Below are positions 1-6,093 of a stretch of DNA of 7,973 nt, piece after piece. The notes beneath the pieces are model-generated. The model saw only the letters and a program-made list of their open reading frames with translations, was not told the DNA's origin and ran no database searches. Source of the DNA: an uncultured Desulfobacterales bacterium (GTDB lineage: Bacteria > Desulfobacterota > Desulfobacteria > Desulfobacterales > JAFDCJ01); assembly GCA_945787595.1 (NCBI GenBank), contig CALZJV010000531.1:1-7973 (forward strand), read 5' to 3'. The stretch's first letter is position 1. Each line of letters opens with the position of its first letter. The position numbers were made by a program, and so were the translations under genes.

Positions 1-1112
1 GAGGGAATGCCGTGTCCCGACACGTCCCCGATAGCCACGCCGATCTTTTCATCATTAGACTCACCGATCGTCATAAAATCGTAATAATCGCCGCCGGTTT
101 CATCACAATAAATGCTTTTGCCGGCTATATCCAATCCATTTACTTTCAGATCATCTTTTGGCAAAAGATTTTGTTGGACCTCCATCGCCAGATCCAGTGA
201 CTGACGCATTCGGTCTCGCTCTGTGAGGCCTTCGGTCATATCGTTGATCACATCGCCGACATAGCCAATTTCATCGTTGGTGGTGACTTTGACCCGCGAA
301 CCAAACTTACCGGCGGTTACCTGTTTTAAAACGACCACCATTGCATCCAGAGATTTTTTCAGGTTCAGGGACACAATCAGGACCAGCCCACCACCAATAG
401 CCACGGCAACCGGAATGAGTATCCACAAACCGGTGGTAAGTAGTTTAAGTGATTCGACCGGATTGCGATTGGAAAGGGCAACGCGGTAGAGGCTAACCAG
501 AATTGCCAAAAATGGTATTAGATTAATGGCTGCAAAGACTACGAATAATCGAACGGTGAGGTTGATCCGGCGGGTGCCTTTTATTTCGTATAATTTCCCC
601 TTAGGGAAAACAAAAGGTGCCAGGTAGGTTTGTAGAATCCGTTCCAGCAGAAAGAAAGCGATGGTGGTTGATACCAGGCCTGTCAGTAATGCATCTAAGC
701 GGTTCATACTGATCGCCCGCCAAGTCAGGCCAAAGTTGTGCTCAAAGGCGGCAAAGGCCACGCCGGACAGAATCCAGGCGGCCATATCCATGGCGATAAT
801 AAAAAACGGTTCGTTTAACACCCGTTTTTTAGCCCTTAATTCGAGATTAGCGGAAATTACGGCGCCGGATCCAAGTTTGTCAAAATAGTGACGAATCGGC
901 CATTCGTATATGATAATAAACGCAAAAAACAAAGCAAAGATCGGACCAAAATAGTTGGCGGTACGAAGGTGAAACTCAACATATTGATCTGCCTGGTAGC
1001 CGCGCAAGACAAACTCGTAAATAACATAGAGCAAACCGGCTCCAATAGCGGTGGCCGTTATATTGGCCGCGAGCATGGCGTTTTTCAGGCAAAAAAGACG
1101 AAATCGTGTCAT
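1..1112 (-). CDS. Membrane-anchored HAMP-SpoIIE (PP2C-type) protein phosphatase, C-terminus cut off by window edge
   Basis: Reading the reverse strand from an ATG at 1112-1110 gives 370 codons without a stop before the edge. Residues 1-250 hold about six hydrophobic segments (near 14-34, 52-70, 103-122, 140-158, 186-208, 226-248) with short loops, so there is no large external sensor domain. A HAMP-like stretch follows (about 250-300, with NDEIGYVGDVINDM), then a linker with LDLAMEVQQNLLP, typical of the start of RsbU/SpoIIE phosphatase domains. Asp342 in GGDYYD and Asp363 in DVSGHG match the family's metal-binding aspartates. The family dephosphorylates Ser/Thr on anti-sigma-factor antagonists in partner-switching pathways; the partner here is unknown. 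The start overlaps the dehydratase stop by one base (TAATG), which suggests translational coupling; the only upstream Shine-Dalgarno-like sequence is a weak GAAGAAGA. The rest of the catalytic domain lies outside the window. Confidence 0.9.
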   Translation of the reverse strand, partial: MTRFRLFCLKNAMLAANITATAIGAGLLYVIYEFVLRGYQADQYVEFHLRTANYFGPIFALFFAFIIIYEWPIRHYFDKLGSGAVISANLELRAKKRVLNEPFFIIAMDMAAWILSGVAFAAFEHNFGLTWRAISMNRLDALLTGLVSTTIAFFLLERILQTYLAPFVFPKGKLYEIKGTRRINLTVRLFVVFAAINLIPFLAILVSLYRVALSNRNPVESLKLLTTGLWILIPVAVAIGGGLVLIVSLNLKKSLDAMVVVLKQVTAGKFGSRVKVTTNDEIGYVGDVINDMTEGLTERDRMRQSLDLAMEVQQNLLPKDDLKVNGLDIAGKSIYCDETGGDYYDFMTIGESNDEKIGVAIGDVSGHGIP

Positions 1113-2569
1113 TATTCTTCTTCATCAATGCCGCACAGCTTTTTGGCTGCTCTTTTCTTTTCTTCGATATTGATCAGCCGGGAGATCATAATCCGCTGTG
1201 CCTGGGGAGACCCGGCGCCATGCATGGATTCGGTAAGATAACCCACGGCTGCCGTTCCCAGGGTCATGTTTTCAATCAGTCTTAAGATACGCATGCGATT
1301 TACCGTCGGGGCATCACAATGATGGGCCGCATAGTACTTTTCCAACCATTTTCCGGTTTCGGGAGATTGAAAATCCTGCTCGGACGGCATGGTAACCATC
1401 AGGCCTCCGGCGATATCCTGGGCGATACGCGAAATTTCATAGGGAAACCGGGTAACATTCTGTTTGTGAATGTTGGCCAGCAGGGCGTTGACGGCATAGG
1501 TACCGGCGGGTTCCCGGTTGCCTTCGGAGGCACACGCAATGCAGCCGCAATACAGGGTTTCGTTCAGGTGGTTCATTTCGATGATTTTATCTCTGATGTG
1601 AGACGCTTTGGCAGCATTGTTATATTCCGCGGCGGTCTGGGCGGCGCCAATCAACACATCCCCCACACCGACTTTACAGGCATAGCTTTGCCGGTGGTAG
1701 GCGGCAAATTTTTCCACCAATTGTCCGGCAAAATCGTATTCCTTGTACATAAACACCCGGTCCCAGGGTACAAACACGTTGTCGAAGACCACCAGGGCTT
1801 CATGCCCGCCGAATAGGATGTTGCCGCGATCCATCAAGCCTTCCTCCAGCTTGCGGGTGTCGCAGGATTGGCGGCCCATGATATAGAAAATTCCGGCAGC
1901 ATCGGCCGGCAGTGCAAAGGAAACCGCGTAGTCTTGATCCTCCTTGCGCATGGCAATGGTGGGCATGACGATGATTTCATGGGAGTTGACCGCGCCGGTT
2001 TGGTGGGCTTTGGCGCCCCTGACCACAATGCCGTCCTCGCTTTCTTCGACAATGTGCAGGTAATGATCCGGATCCGGCTGCTTGTGTGGGGGTAAACTCC
2101 TGTCCCCCTTGGGATCGGTCATCGCCCCGTCACAGGTGAAATCGTTTTCCTGGACATATTCCAGATATTTCAAAAAGCGCTGTTTATAACTTGTATTGTA
2201 TTTCTTGTCGATATTATGGGTAACAATCGACAGGGCATTGAGGGCATCCATTCCCACGCAGCGTTGAAAACAGCATCCGGTTTCGCGGCCTAAAAGTCTG
2301 CCCATTTTGCTTTTTTTAACCAAATCATCGGTGCTCTGATGGATATGTACGAAACGGTTAATTTTTTTTGCGGTGAGATGGGATGTTGCGGTCATGATGT
2401 CTTCGTGCGCGGGCCGATGCGCCAGCTCATAGGTTTTGGCCACCGCCAGCATGGACGGCCGGATAATGGGGTCGTCCACCACATTTTCCAACTTCTCACC
2501 GAACATGTAGACCACCAGATTTAAACGTCTCAGGCTTTCCTCATATTGGTCTGCTGTCATCATCGGCAT
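1112..2569 (-). CDS. abfD: 4-hydroxybutyryl-CoA dehydratase / vinylacetyl-CoA delta-isomerase family protein (AbfD-like)
   Basis: The 485-residue product is about the length of Clostridium aminobutyricum AbfD, a FAD and [4Fe-4S] enzyme that converts 4-hydroxybutyryl-CoA to crotonyl-CoA by a ketyl-radical route and isomerises vinylacetyl-CoA. Recalled AbfD active-site residues have counterparts: cluster ligands Cys100 and Cys104 in CCFQRC, Gln102, Thr191 in AKAHQTG, Glu257 in GGHEALVVF, His292 and Tyr296 in YHRQSY, Lys299, and the glutamate of TESMHGAGSPQAQR (Glu447). The fourth ligand appears to be Cys298, one residue nearer Tyr296 than in AbfD (Cys299); see findings. The protein is cytoplasmic, with no signal peptide or membrane segment. 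Start 2569 is supported by AGGAGG seven bases upstream. It is the first gene of a leftward unit with the SpoIIE phosphatase. The broader family includes 4-hydroxyphenylacetate 3-monooxygenase (HpaB), but the cluster ligands favour the AbfD branch. Family assignment is firm; the exact substrate is not. Confidence 0.85.
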   Translation of the reverse strand: MPMMTADQYEESLRRLNLVVYMFGEKLENVVDDPIIRPSMLAVAKTYELAHRPAHEDIMTATSHLTAKKINRFVHIHQSTDDLVKKSKMGRLLGRETGCCFQRCVGMDALNALSIVTHNIDKKYNTSYKQRFLKYLEYVQENDFTCDGAMTDPKGDRSLPPHKQPDPDHYLHIVEESEDGIVVRGAKAHQTGAVNSHEIIVMPTIAMRKEDQDYAVSFALPADAAGIFYIMGRQSCDTRKLEEGLMDRGNILFGGHEALVVFDNVFVPWDRVFMYKEYDFAGQLVEKFAAYHRQSYACKVGVGDVLIGAAQTAAEYNNAAKASHIRDKIIEMNHLNETLYCGCIACASEGNREPAGTYAVNALLANIHKQNVTRFPYEISRIAQDIAGGLMVTMPSEQDFQSPETGKWLEKYYAAHHCDAPTVNRMRILRLIENMTLGTAAVGYLTESMHGAGSPQAQRIMISRLINIEEKKRAAKKLCGIDEEE

Positions 2570-2576
2570 TGAAATT

Positions 2577-2582
2577 CCTCCT
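2577..2582 (-). promoter_or_regulatory. Ribosome binding site of the dehydratase gene
   Basis: The reverse strand reads AGGAGG followed by AATTTCA and then ATG, giving a full-consensus Shine-Dalgarno at seven-base spacing. This selects the ATG at 2569 over the in-frame ATG codons 3 and 4. It suggests efficient translation of the enzyme, in contrast to the phosphatase behind it. Confidence 0.8.
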
Positions 2583-2603
2583 GTTTGTTGAATTCTTTCG
2601 TTG

Positions 2604-2634
2604 ATTCTATTGCGCCAGCTCTACTCGATGTCAA
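2604..2634 (-). promoter_or_regulatory. Candidate sigma-70-type promoter for the dehydratase unit (proximal)
   Basis: The reverse strand has a perfect TTGACA (2634-2629) and TAGAAT (2609-2604, five of six to TATAAT) separated by 19 bases, longer than the preferred 17. Transcription would start near 2597, leaving a leader of roughly 28 bases with the AGGAGG site. The position is good and the spacing is not. Confidence 0.4.
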
Positions 2635-2635
2635 G

Positions 2636-2652
2636 GGAAATATATATTTTCC
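2636..2652. repeat. Inverted repeat GGAAA-N7-TTTCC, possible operator
   Basis: Perfect 5-bp arms flank a TATATAT spacer. The element lies immediately upstream of the TTGACA of the proximal leftward promoter, where a regulator could act on the dehydratase unit. AT-rich sequence makes short palindromes common, so functional meaning is uncertain. Confidence 0.3.
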
Positions 2653-2670
2653 TTTCAAATTGTTTCCTTA

Positions 2671-2680
2671 TTGTTAACAA
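2671..2680. repeat. Perfect 10-bp palindrome TTGTTAACAA
   Basis: A fully symmetric ten-base sequence lies between the two candidate leftward promoters. Its half-site does not match the AACTCA half-sites found near the rightward promoter, so if it is an operator it is probably for another protein. The evidence is symmetry alone. Confidence 0.25.
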
Positions 2681-2716
2681 AAGAGCGGTATTTACAAACA
2701 TCCCAAGAGAAGGATA

Positions 2717-2745
2717 ATAATATATAAAAGTTTCCATATAGCCAA
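2717..2745 (-). promoter_or_regulatory. Candidate sigma-70-type promoter for the dehydratase unit (distal)
   Basis: The reverse strand reads TTGGCT (2745-2740, four of six) then 17 bases and TATTAT (2722-2717, five of six). The start point would be near 2710, giving a leader of about 140 bases that contains the palindromes at 2636-2652 and 2671-2680. In such AT-rich DNA matches of this quality can arise by chance, so this is an alternative to the proximal site. Confidence 0.3.
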
Positions 2746-2813
2746 CTTTTAGACTAATTAAGGATATAGATGATAAATACTACTGTCCACAATATACTGG
2801 AAAATAAGGCATG

Positions 2814-2822
2814 AACTCATAT
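2814..2822 (+). repeat. Upstream half-site AACTCATAT of the operator cluster
   Basis: This nine-base word is the exact reverse complement of ATATGAGTT at 2853-2861, which overlaps the -10 box of the rightward promoter. The AACTCA core recurs at 2842-2847. It lies just upstream of the -35 element, so it could be a secondary binding site for the protein that binds the promoter palindrome. Confidence 0.4.
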
Positions 2823-2830
2823 AAAAAGAC

Positions 2831-2859
2831 TTGACAATAAAAACTCAAACCCATATGAG
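2831..2859 (+). promoter_or_regulatory. Candidate sigma-70-type promoter for the regulator-transporter unit
   Basis: TTGACA at 2831-2836 is a perfect -35 element, and 17 bases later TATGAG (2854-2859) matches four of six positions of TATAAT. Transcription would start near 2866, giving a leader of about 150 bases before the XRE-cupin gene. An inverted repeat occupies most of the spacer and covers the -10 element, which is the expected geometry for repression. Confidence 0.55.
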
Positions 2860-2863
2860 TTTT
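2840..2863. promoter_or_regulatory. Probable operator: perfect 8-bp inverted repeat AAAACTCA-N8-TGAGTTTT
   Basis: The two eight-base arms (2840-2847 and 2856-2863) are exact reverse complements separated by eight bases, so the half-site centres are 16 bases apart, somewhat over one helical turn. The element sits inside the promoter between -35 and -10. A dimeric HTH protein bound here would block RNA polymerase. The obvious candidate is the XRE-cupin protein encoded just downstream, acting as an autorepressor; that link is inferred from position only. Confidence 0.55.
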
Positions 2864-3004
2864 CTGATAAAGAACAATTCATGATTAGAAATTGCTTTAA
2901 AAGCGCATAGGAAGACTGCAATCCTTGTTTCTTTTTAGATAACATTTTGTCGCTTATATCGAATTTGGATAATTAAATCGGTAATATGTCCGTCAAAAAT
3001 TCAT

Positions 3005-3010
3005 AGGGGA
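3005..3010 (+). promoter_or_regulatory. Ribosome binding site of the XRE-cupin regulator gene
   Basis: AGGGGA ends four bases before the ATG at 3015. It is a purine-rich but non-consensus and rather close Shine-Dalgarno. No other in-frame start with a better site is visible upstream. Confidence 0.6.
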
Positions 3011-3014
3011 TAAA

Positions 3015-3626
3015 ATGATCAACGAGTCTGAAATCGGCAATAGAATTCGGGAAGGCCGCTTAAGAAAAAATCTTACCCTGCAGGAACTGGCCGACAAAAC
3101 CGGCTATTCCAAGGGATATCTCTCCAAAGTCGAAAAATCGGATAAAGCCCCACCGGTTGCCACCTTAAGCACCATTGCCAGAGAATTAGATGTCACAGTT
3201 GCAAGTTTTTTAGGTGAAGAGCCCCGAAAGGACAATCTGTGTGTGGTCAGGAAATCTGAACGAACCCTGATGACCAGTAACGGTGAAGAATTCGGATACG
3301 CCTATGAATCCCTGGCCAACCCGTATCCGGACAAGCATATGGAGCCTTTCATTTTATCCTACCCTTCGAAGGATGCCCTCAAATACAGCTTCCAACACGA
3401 CGGTGAAGAAATGCTGTTTGTGCTTCAGGGGAAAATACGTTTCAAGTACGGCGACAGGGAATTTGTTTTGGAAGAAGGAGACTGTGTATACTTTGATTCC
3501 AGCATCCCACACACGGGCGAACCAGTTGACGGTGAAGAGCTTAAGTGCCTGATTGTCATTTATTCATCAACTCCCCAAGGACCTGCTGATTATGAGCATT
3601 TCAGGCAAAGAATTGTGAACAAATAA
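3015..3626 (+). CDS. XRE-family transcriptional regulator with C-terminal cupin sensor domain
   Basis: The 203-residue protein has the size and order of the HTH_3 plus cupin_2 regulators (as in PuuR-type proteins). Residues 8-65 form a helix-turn-helix: IREGRLRKNLTLQELADKTG is followed by YSKGYLSKVEKSDKAPPVAT, where GYLSKVE is the expected recognition helix. Residues about 105-185 form one cupin barrel, with motif 1 around His128-Asp-Gly-Glu-Glu and QGKIRF, and motif 2 in GDCVYFDSSIPHTG (His166). His128, the glutamates at 131/132 and His166 could bind a metal or a small ligand. Such proteins usually repress or activate neighbouring catabolic or transport genes in response to a metabolite. It lies 68 bases before the binding-protein gene on the same strand, so it is probably co-transcribed with the transporter and autoregulated. 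The ligand cannot be told from sequence. Confidence 0.93.
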   Translation: MINESEIGNRIREGRLRKNLTLQELADKTGYSKGYLSKVEKSDKAPPVATLSTIARELDVTVASFLGEEPRKDNLCVVRKSERTLMTSNGEEFGYAYESLANPYPDKHMEPFILSYPSKDALKYSFQHDGEEMLFVLQGKIRFKYGDREFVLEEGDCVYFDSSIPHTGEPVDGEELKCLIVIYSSTPQGPADYEHFRQRIVNK

Positions 3627-3683
3627 ATTTTGCCAATTTTATTGGAATTTAATCCCAATCAATAATACGGCTAATTAGACGAA

Positions 3684-3688
3684 AGGAG
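3684..3688 (+). promoter_or_regulatory. Ribosome binding site deciding the start of the binding-protein gene
   Basis: AGGAG is followed six bases later by ATG at 3695. The longest open frame would begin with GTG at 3692, only three bases from this site, which is too close. I therefore place the start at 3695. Confidence 0.75.
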
Positions 3689-3694
3689 ACAGTG

Positions 3695-4975
3695 ATGACA
3701 TCAAAAAGATTATGTTTGGTTTTGGTGAGTGTTGCATTTTTTGCTATGGTATGCGGGCCTGTAATGGCAGCGGACACAATTAAAATTGCATATATCGACC
3801 CGTTAAGCGGTCCTTTCGGCAATGTCGGTGATGCCGGCCAGAAACACTTCCACTATATGGTTGATAATATCAACGCCAAGGGCGGTGTGCTGGGCGGCAA
3901 GAAATTTGAAATCGTCGCATTTGACAACAAGATCAGCGCCAAAGAATCGCTGGTACAGCTCAAAAATGCCATTGACCAGGGTATCCGTTTTATTACCCAG
4001 GGCAACGGATCCAGCGTTGCCGGCGCACTGATCGAAGCGGTCAACAAACACAACAAAAGGAACCCCAATGACCCGGTCCTGTATTTCAATTATGCGGCCG
4101 TTACCCCGGCCTTTACCGAGGAGAAATGCAGCTTCTGGCACTTCCGCTTTGACGCCCACGTGAGCATCAAAATGGATGCAATATCCGAACACATCAAGGC
4201 CCGCCCGGAGGTAAAAAAGGTGTACCTGATCCACCAGGACTATATTTTCGGCCACTCCTGCAGCGCAGTCATCCAAGAGATGCTAAAGGCCAAACGTCCG
4301 GACATCGAAATCGTGGGGGATACCTTCCATCCCCTGGGAAAAGTGAAGGATTTCTCGCCCTACATCACTAAAATCCAGGCTTCGGGTGCCGACGTCGTGG
4401 TCACGGGCAACTGGGGTGCTGACATGCAGCTGTTGGTCAAGGCGGCCAAGGAAGCCGGCCTCGAAGCTGAGTTCTATACCTTCTACGGCGGCGGCCTGGG
4501 CGGCCCGTCCGGCATCGGTGCTGCCGGTGAAAACCGTGTAAAGCAGGTTACCGAATGGCACAATAACCTGTGGAACGAACAAAACCAGCCGGCCGACAAG
4601 GATTTCTATGTCGGATTTCAGGAAAAATATGCCGTGGGTAAAGACGAACGCCTTGAGTTTTACTACGGGCGTGTCCGCACCATGATGGAAATGCTGGTCA
4701 AGGCCTTCAACAAAGCCGGCAAGGCAGAGCCCAAGGCCGTGGCATTTGCGCTGGAGGGCATGGAGCATGACACCTATTACGGCAAAGTCGTCATGCGTGC
4801 CGATGATCATCAGCTTTACCAGCCGATGTTTATTTCAACGATGGTAAAAGCCGGAACCGACAAGGTCAAGTTCGATGTGGAAAAGACCACCCTGGGCTGG
4901 CGGACTGACATGCGCGTCGAAACCGAAACGACCATGCGGCCCACCGTCTGCAAGATGAAAAGACCGAAAAAGTAG
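3695..4975 (+). CDS. Periplasmic substrate-binding protein of a branched-chain-amino-acid-type (HAAT) ABC transporter
   Basis: The 426-residue product begins with a signal peptide: Lys4 and Arg5, a hydrophobic core (LCLVLVSVAFFAMVC) and a VMA-A cleavage site near residue 25. The residue before Cys20 is Val, which does not fit a lipobox, so the protein should be soluble in the periplasm. The mature part starts with IKIAYIDPLSGPFGNVG and continues with GGVLGGKKFEIVAFDNK, SLVQLKNAID and QGNGSSVAGALIEAVN, the standard beginning of the Peripla_BP_6 (LivJ/LivK) fold. It would deliver ligand to the LivH/LivM-like pair encoded downstream. Ligand identity is unknown; the family binds Leu/Ile/Val but also amides, aromatic acids and other carboxylates. 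Cys145 and Cys189 might form a disulfide in the periplasm. Length is at the upper end of the family. A GC-rich hairpin follows the gene. I find no convincing promoter in the 68 bases upstream, so transcription probably comes from before the regulator gene. Confidence 0.93.
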   Translation: MTSKRLCLVLVSVAFFAMVCGPVMAADTIKIAYIDPLSGPFGNVGDAGQKHFHYMVDNINAKGGVLGGKKFEIVAFDNKISAKESLVQLKNAIDQGIRFITQGNGSSVAGALIEAVNKHNKRNPNDPVLYFNYAAVTPAFTEEKCSFWHFRFDAHVSIKMDAISEHIKARPEVKKVYLIHQDYIFGHSCSAVIQEMLKAKRPDIEIVGDTFHPLGKVKDFSPYITKIQASGADVVVTGNWGADMQLLVKAAKEAGLEAEFYTFYGGGLGGPSGIGAAGENRVKQVTEWHNNLWNEQNQPADKDFYVGFQEKYAVGKDERLEFYYGRVRTMMEMLVKAFNKAGKAEPKAVAFALEGMEHDTYYGKVVMRADDHQLYQPMFISTMVKAGTDKVKFDVEKTTLGWRTDMRVETETTMRPTVCKMKRPKK

Positions 4976-4996
4976 ACCCCGAGTCTCTCATACCCA

Positions 4997-5047
4997 AGCT
5001 GCCGTCCGTCTTTTGCAAAAAGAGGCGGACGGCCTGCTACGGTTTTT
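4997..5047 (+). terminator. Intercistronic GC-rich hairpin with distal T-run (partial terminator or mRNA-stabilising stem)
   Basis: GCCGTCCG (5001-5008) pairs perfectly with CGGACGGC (5026-5033). Inside, TCTTTT (5009-5014) pairs with AAAAGA (5018-5023) around a GCA loop, with a GG bulge. AGC (4997-4999) and GCT (5036-5038) can extend the base. TTTTT follows at 5043-5047, four bases beyond the extended stem, which is weaker than a classic intrinsic terminator. Lying between binding-protein and permease genes, it fits partial read-through or protection of the upstream mRNA, both known ways to keep binding protein in excess over membrane subunits. Confidence 0.65.
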
Positions 5048-5134
5048 CGTACGCTATCTCTGAGCCAAATGGCATCCGAAACGCCTGTAGGAATTTGTAT
5101 CCATCGGCTCACCATAATGGGAAAAGAGAAAAAA

Positions 5135-6088
5135 ATGATCGAATTCTTTGTATTTTCTCTCCTCAACAGCCTGCTCTACGGCATGCTTTTGTTCATGCTG
5201 TCCAGCGGACTGACGCTGATTTTCAGCATGATGGGGGTTTTAAACTTCGCCCACGCCTCTTTTTATATGCTGGGCGCTTATTTTGCCTATCAGATCAGCG
5301 TGGTCGTGGGTTTCTGGCCCGGGCTGATCATCGCACCGCTTCTGATCGGGGTGCTCGGGGCCATTGTGGAACGTTTCGGCCTGCGCACGGTTCATAAATC
5401 CGGCCATGTTGCCGAGCTTTTATTTACCGTAGGGCTGGCATTTCTGATCGAAGAGGCGGTGATTCTCATATGGGGACGGAACGCCGCGGATTACCGCATA
5501 CCGGAATTGCTGGATTCGCCGCTCTTCACCCTCTGGGCCACCGATTTCTCCATGTACCGGGCATTTATGCTGCTTATCGCCGTAATCATGTTTGTAGGCC
5601 TTTATCTGGTACTCACCCGGACGCGCATCGGTCTTATCATTCAGGCCGCACTGACCCATCCCGAGGGCGTCAGCGCCCTGGGGCACAACGTACCGGGCGT
5701 TTTTATGCTGGTTTTTGGCGGCGGATGTGCGTTGGCCGGACTGGCCGGGGTTATCGGCGGGAACTACTTTATTACAGATCCCGGTATGGCGCGTATGCTG
5801 GGACCCATCGTATTCGTAGTGGTCGTTGTCGGCGGCATGGGATCGTTAACCGGTGCTTTTGTCGCCTCGCTGCTTCTGGGGGCCATCCAGACCTTTGCGG
5901 TGGGCCTGGAGTATTCCCTGACAGACCTGTTTCGGTTGTTCGGTGTTACGCCCAGTTTCCAGGGAGGCATTCTGAAAGACCTGTTCCGTATTCAAATCGC
6001 CCACACCGGACCCATTTTACCCTATTTGTTTATGGTATTTATGTTGATCTTCCGGCCGAAAGGTCTCATGGGAACACGTGAAACATAA
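5135..6088 (+). CDS. livH: LivH-like permease of the HAAT ABC transporter
   Basis: This 317-residue, very hydrophobic protein is one of the two inner-membrane subunits forming the translocation path. LivH signatures are clear: SGLTLIFSMMGVLNFAHASFYMLGAY near residues 24-49 (quoted in family terms as the MGVLNFAH block), the cytoplasmic coupling loop TRTRIGLIIQAALTHPEG with ALGHN (about 161-185), and VVGGMGSLTGAFVASLLLGA (231-250). About eight membrane segments can be traced, and it ends with FRPKGLMG, common for the family. The open frame extends upstream to 5069 and has another ATG at 5117, but neither is preceded by a Shine-Dalgarno and both add a polar leader. ATG 5135 has a modest AGAGA about five bases upstream and gives the usual hydrophobic N-terminus, so I use it. 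The gene follows the hairpin and precedes livM by five bases. Confidence 0.93.
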   Translation: MIEFFVFSLLNSLLYGMLLFMLSSGLTLIFSMMGVLNFAHASFYMLGAYFAYQISVVVGFWPGLIIAPLLIGVLGAIVERFGLRTVHKSGHVAELLFTVGLAFLIEEAVILIWGRNAADYRIPELLDSPLFTLWATDFSMYRAFMLLIAVIMFVGLYLVLTRTRIGLIIQAALTHPEGVSALGHNVPGVFMLVFGGGCALAGLAGVIGGNYFITDPGMARMLGPIVFVVVVVGGMGSLTGAFVASLLLGAIQTFAVGLEYSLTDLFRLFGVTPSFQGGILKDLFRIQIAHTGPILPYLFMVFMLIFRPKGLMGTRET

Positions 6089-6093
6089 GCACT

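Larger units (their letters stand above)
2570..3014. other. AT-rich divergent control region, no gene
   Basis: This 445-base spacer separates the leftward dehydratase unit from the rightward regulator-transporter unit. Its composition is clearly more AT-rich than the flanking genes. The only reading frames I see are very short (for example seven codons from 2811, nine codons from 2856) and lack a ribosome binding site, so I call no gene. It holds candidate promoters for both directions and several palindromes, listed separately. From 2881 to 3004 I see no strong site; a GATAAT at 2968-2973 resembles a -10 box but has no well-spaced -35. Confidence 0.8.

Noticed and set aside
888..1241. 117-codon + strand frame spanning the phosphatase/dehydratase junction
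   Set aside because: It runs opposite two supported genes, and its translation has no domain character.
1319..1816. 165-codon open frame on the + strand inside the dehydratase gene
   Set aside because: It is antisense to a gene with well-conserved motifs, its translation is low-complexity and resembles no family I know, and I see no supporting promoter. It is a shadow of the real gene.
3633..3659. CCAAT-TTT-ATTGG hairpin with a second CCAAT that could form an alternative stem after the regulator gene
   Set aside because: The stems are only five AT-rich pairs, too weak to claim a terminator, attenuator or riboswitch.
3630..3670. TTGCCA at 3630-3635 as a -35 box of a separate promoter for the transporter genes
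   Set aside because: No acceptable -10 element lies 16-18 bases downstream, and the nearest AT-rich hexamers are misplaced.
3695..3754. Lipoprotein signal ending at Cys20 of the binding protein
   Set aside because: The residue before the cysteine is valine, not Gly/Ala/Ser, and a VMA-A type I site follows a few residues later.
3803..4810. Two long minus-strand open frames (157 and 175 codons) opposite the binding-protein gene
   Set aside because: They lie wholly antisense to a clear Peripla_BP_6 protein and show no recognisable domain; they reflect codon composition of the real gene.
5069..5134. Longer livH start at 5069 or 5117
   Set aside because: Neither has a Shine-Dalgarno, and both add a polar stretch before the standard hydrophobic LivH N-terminus.
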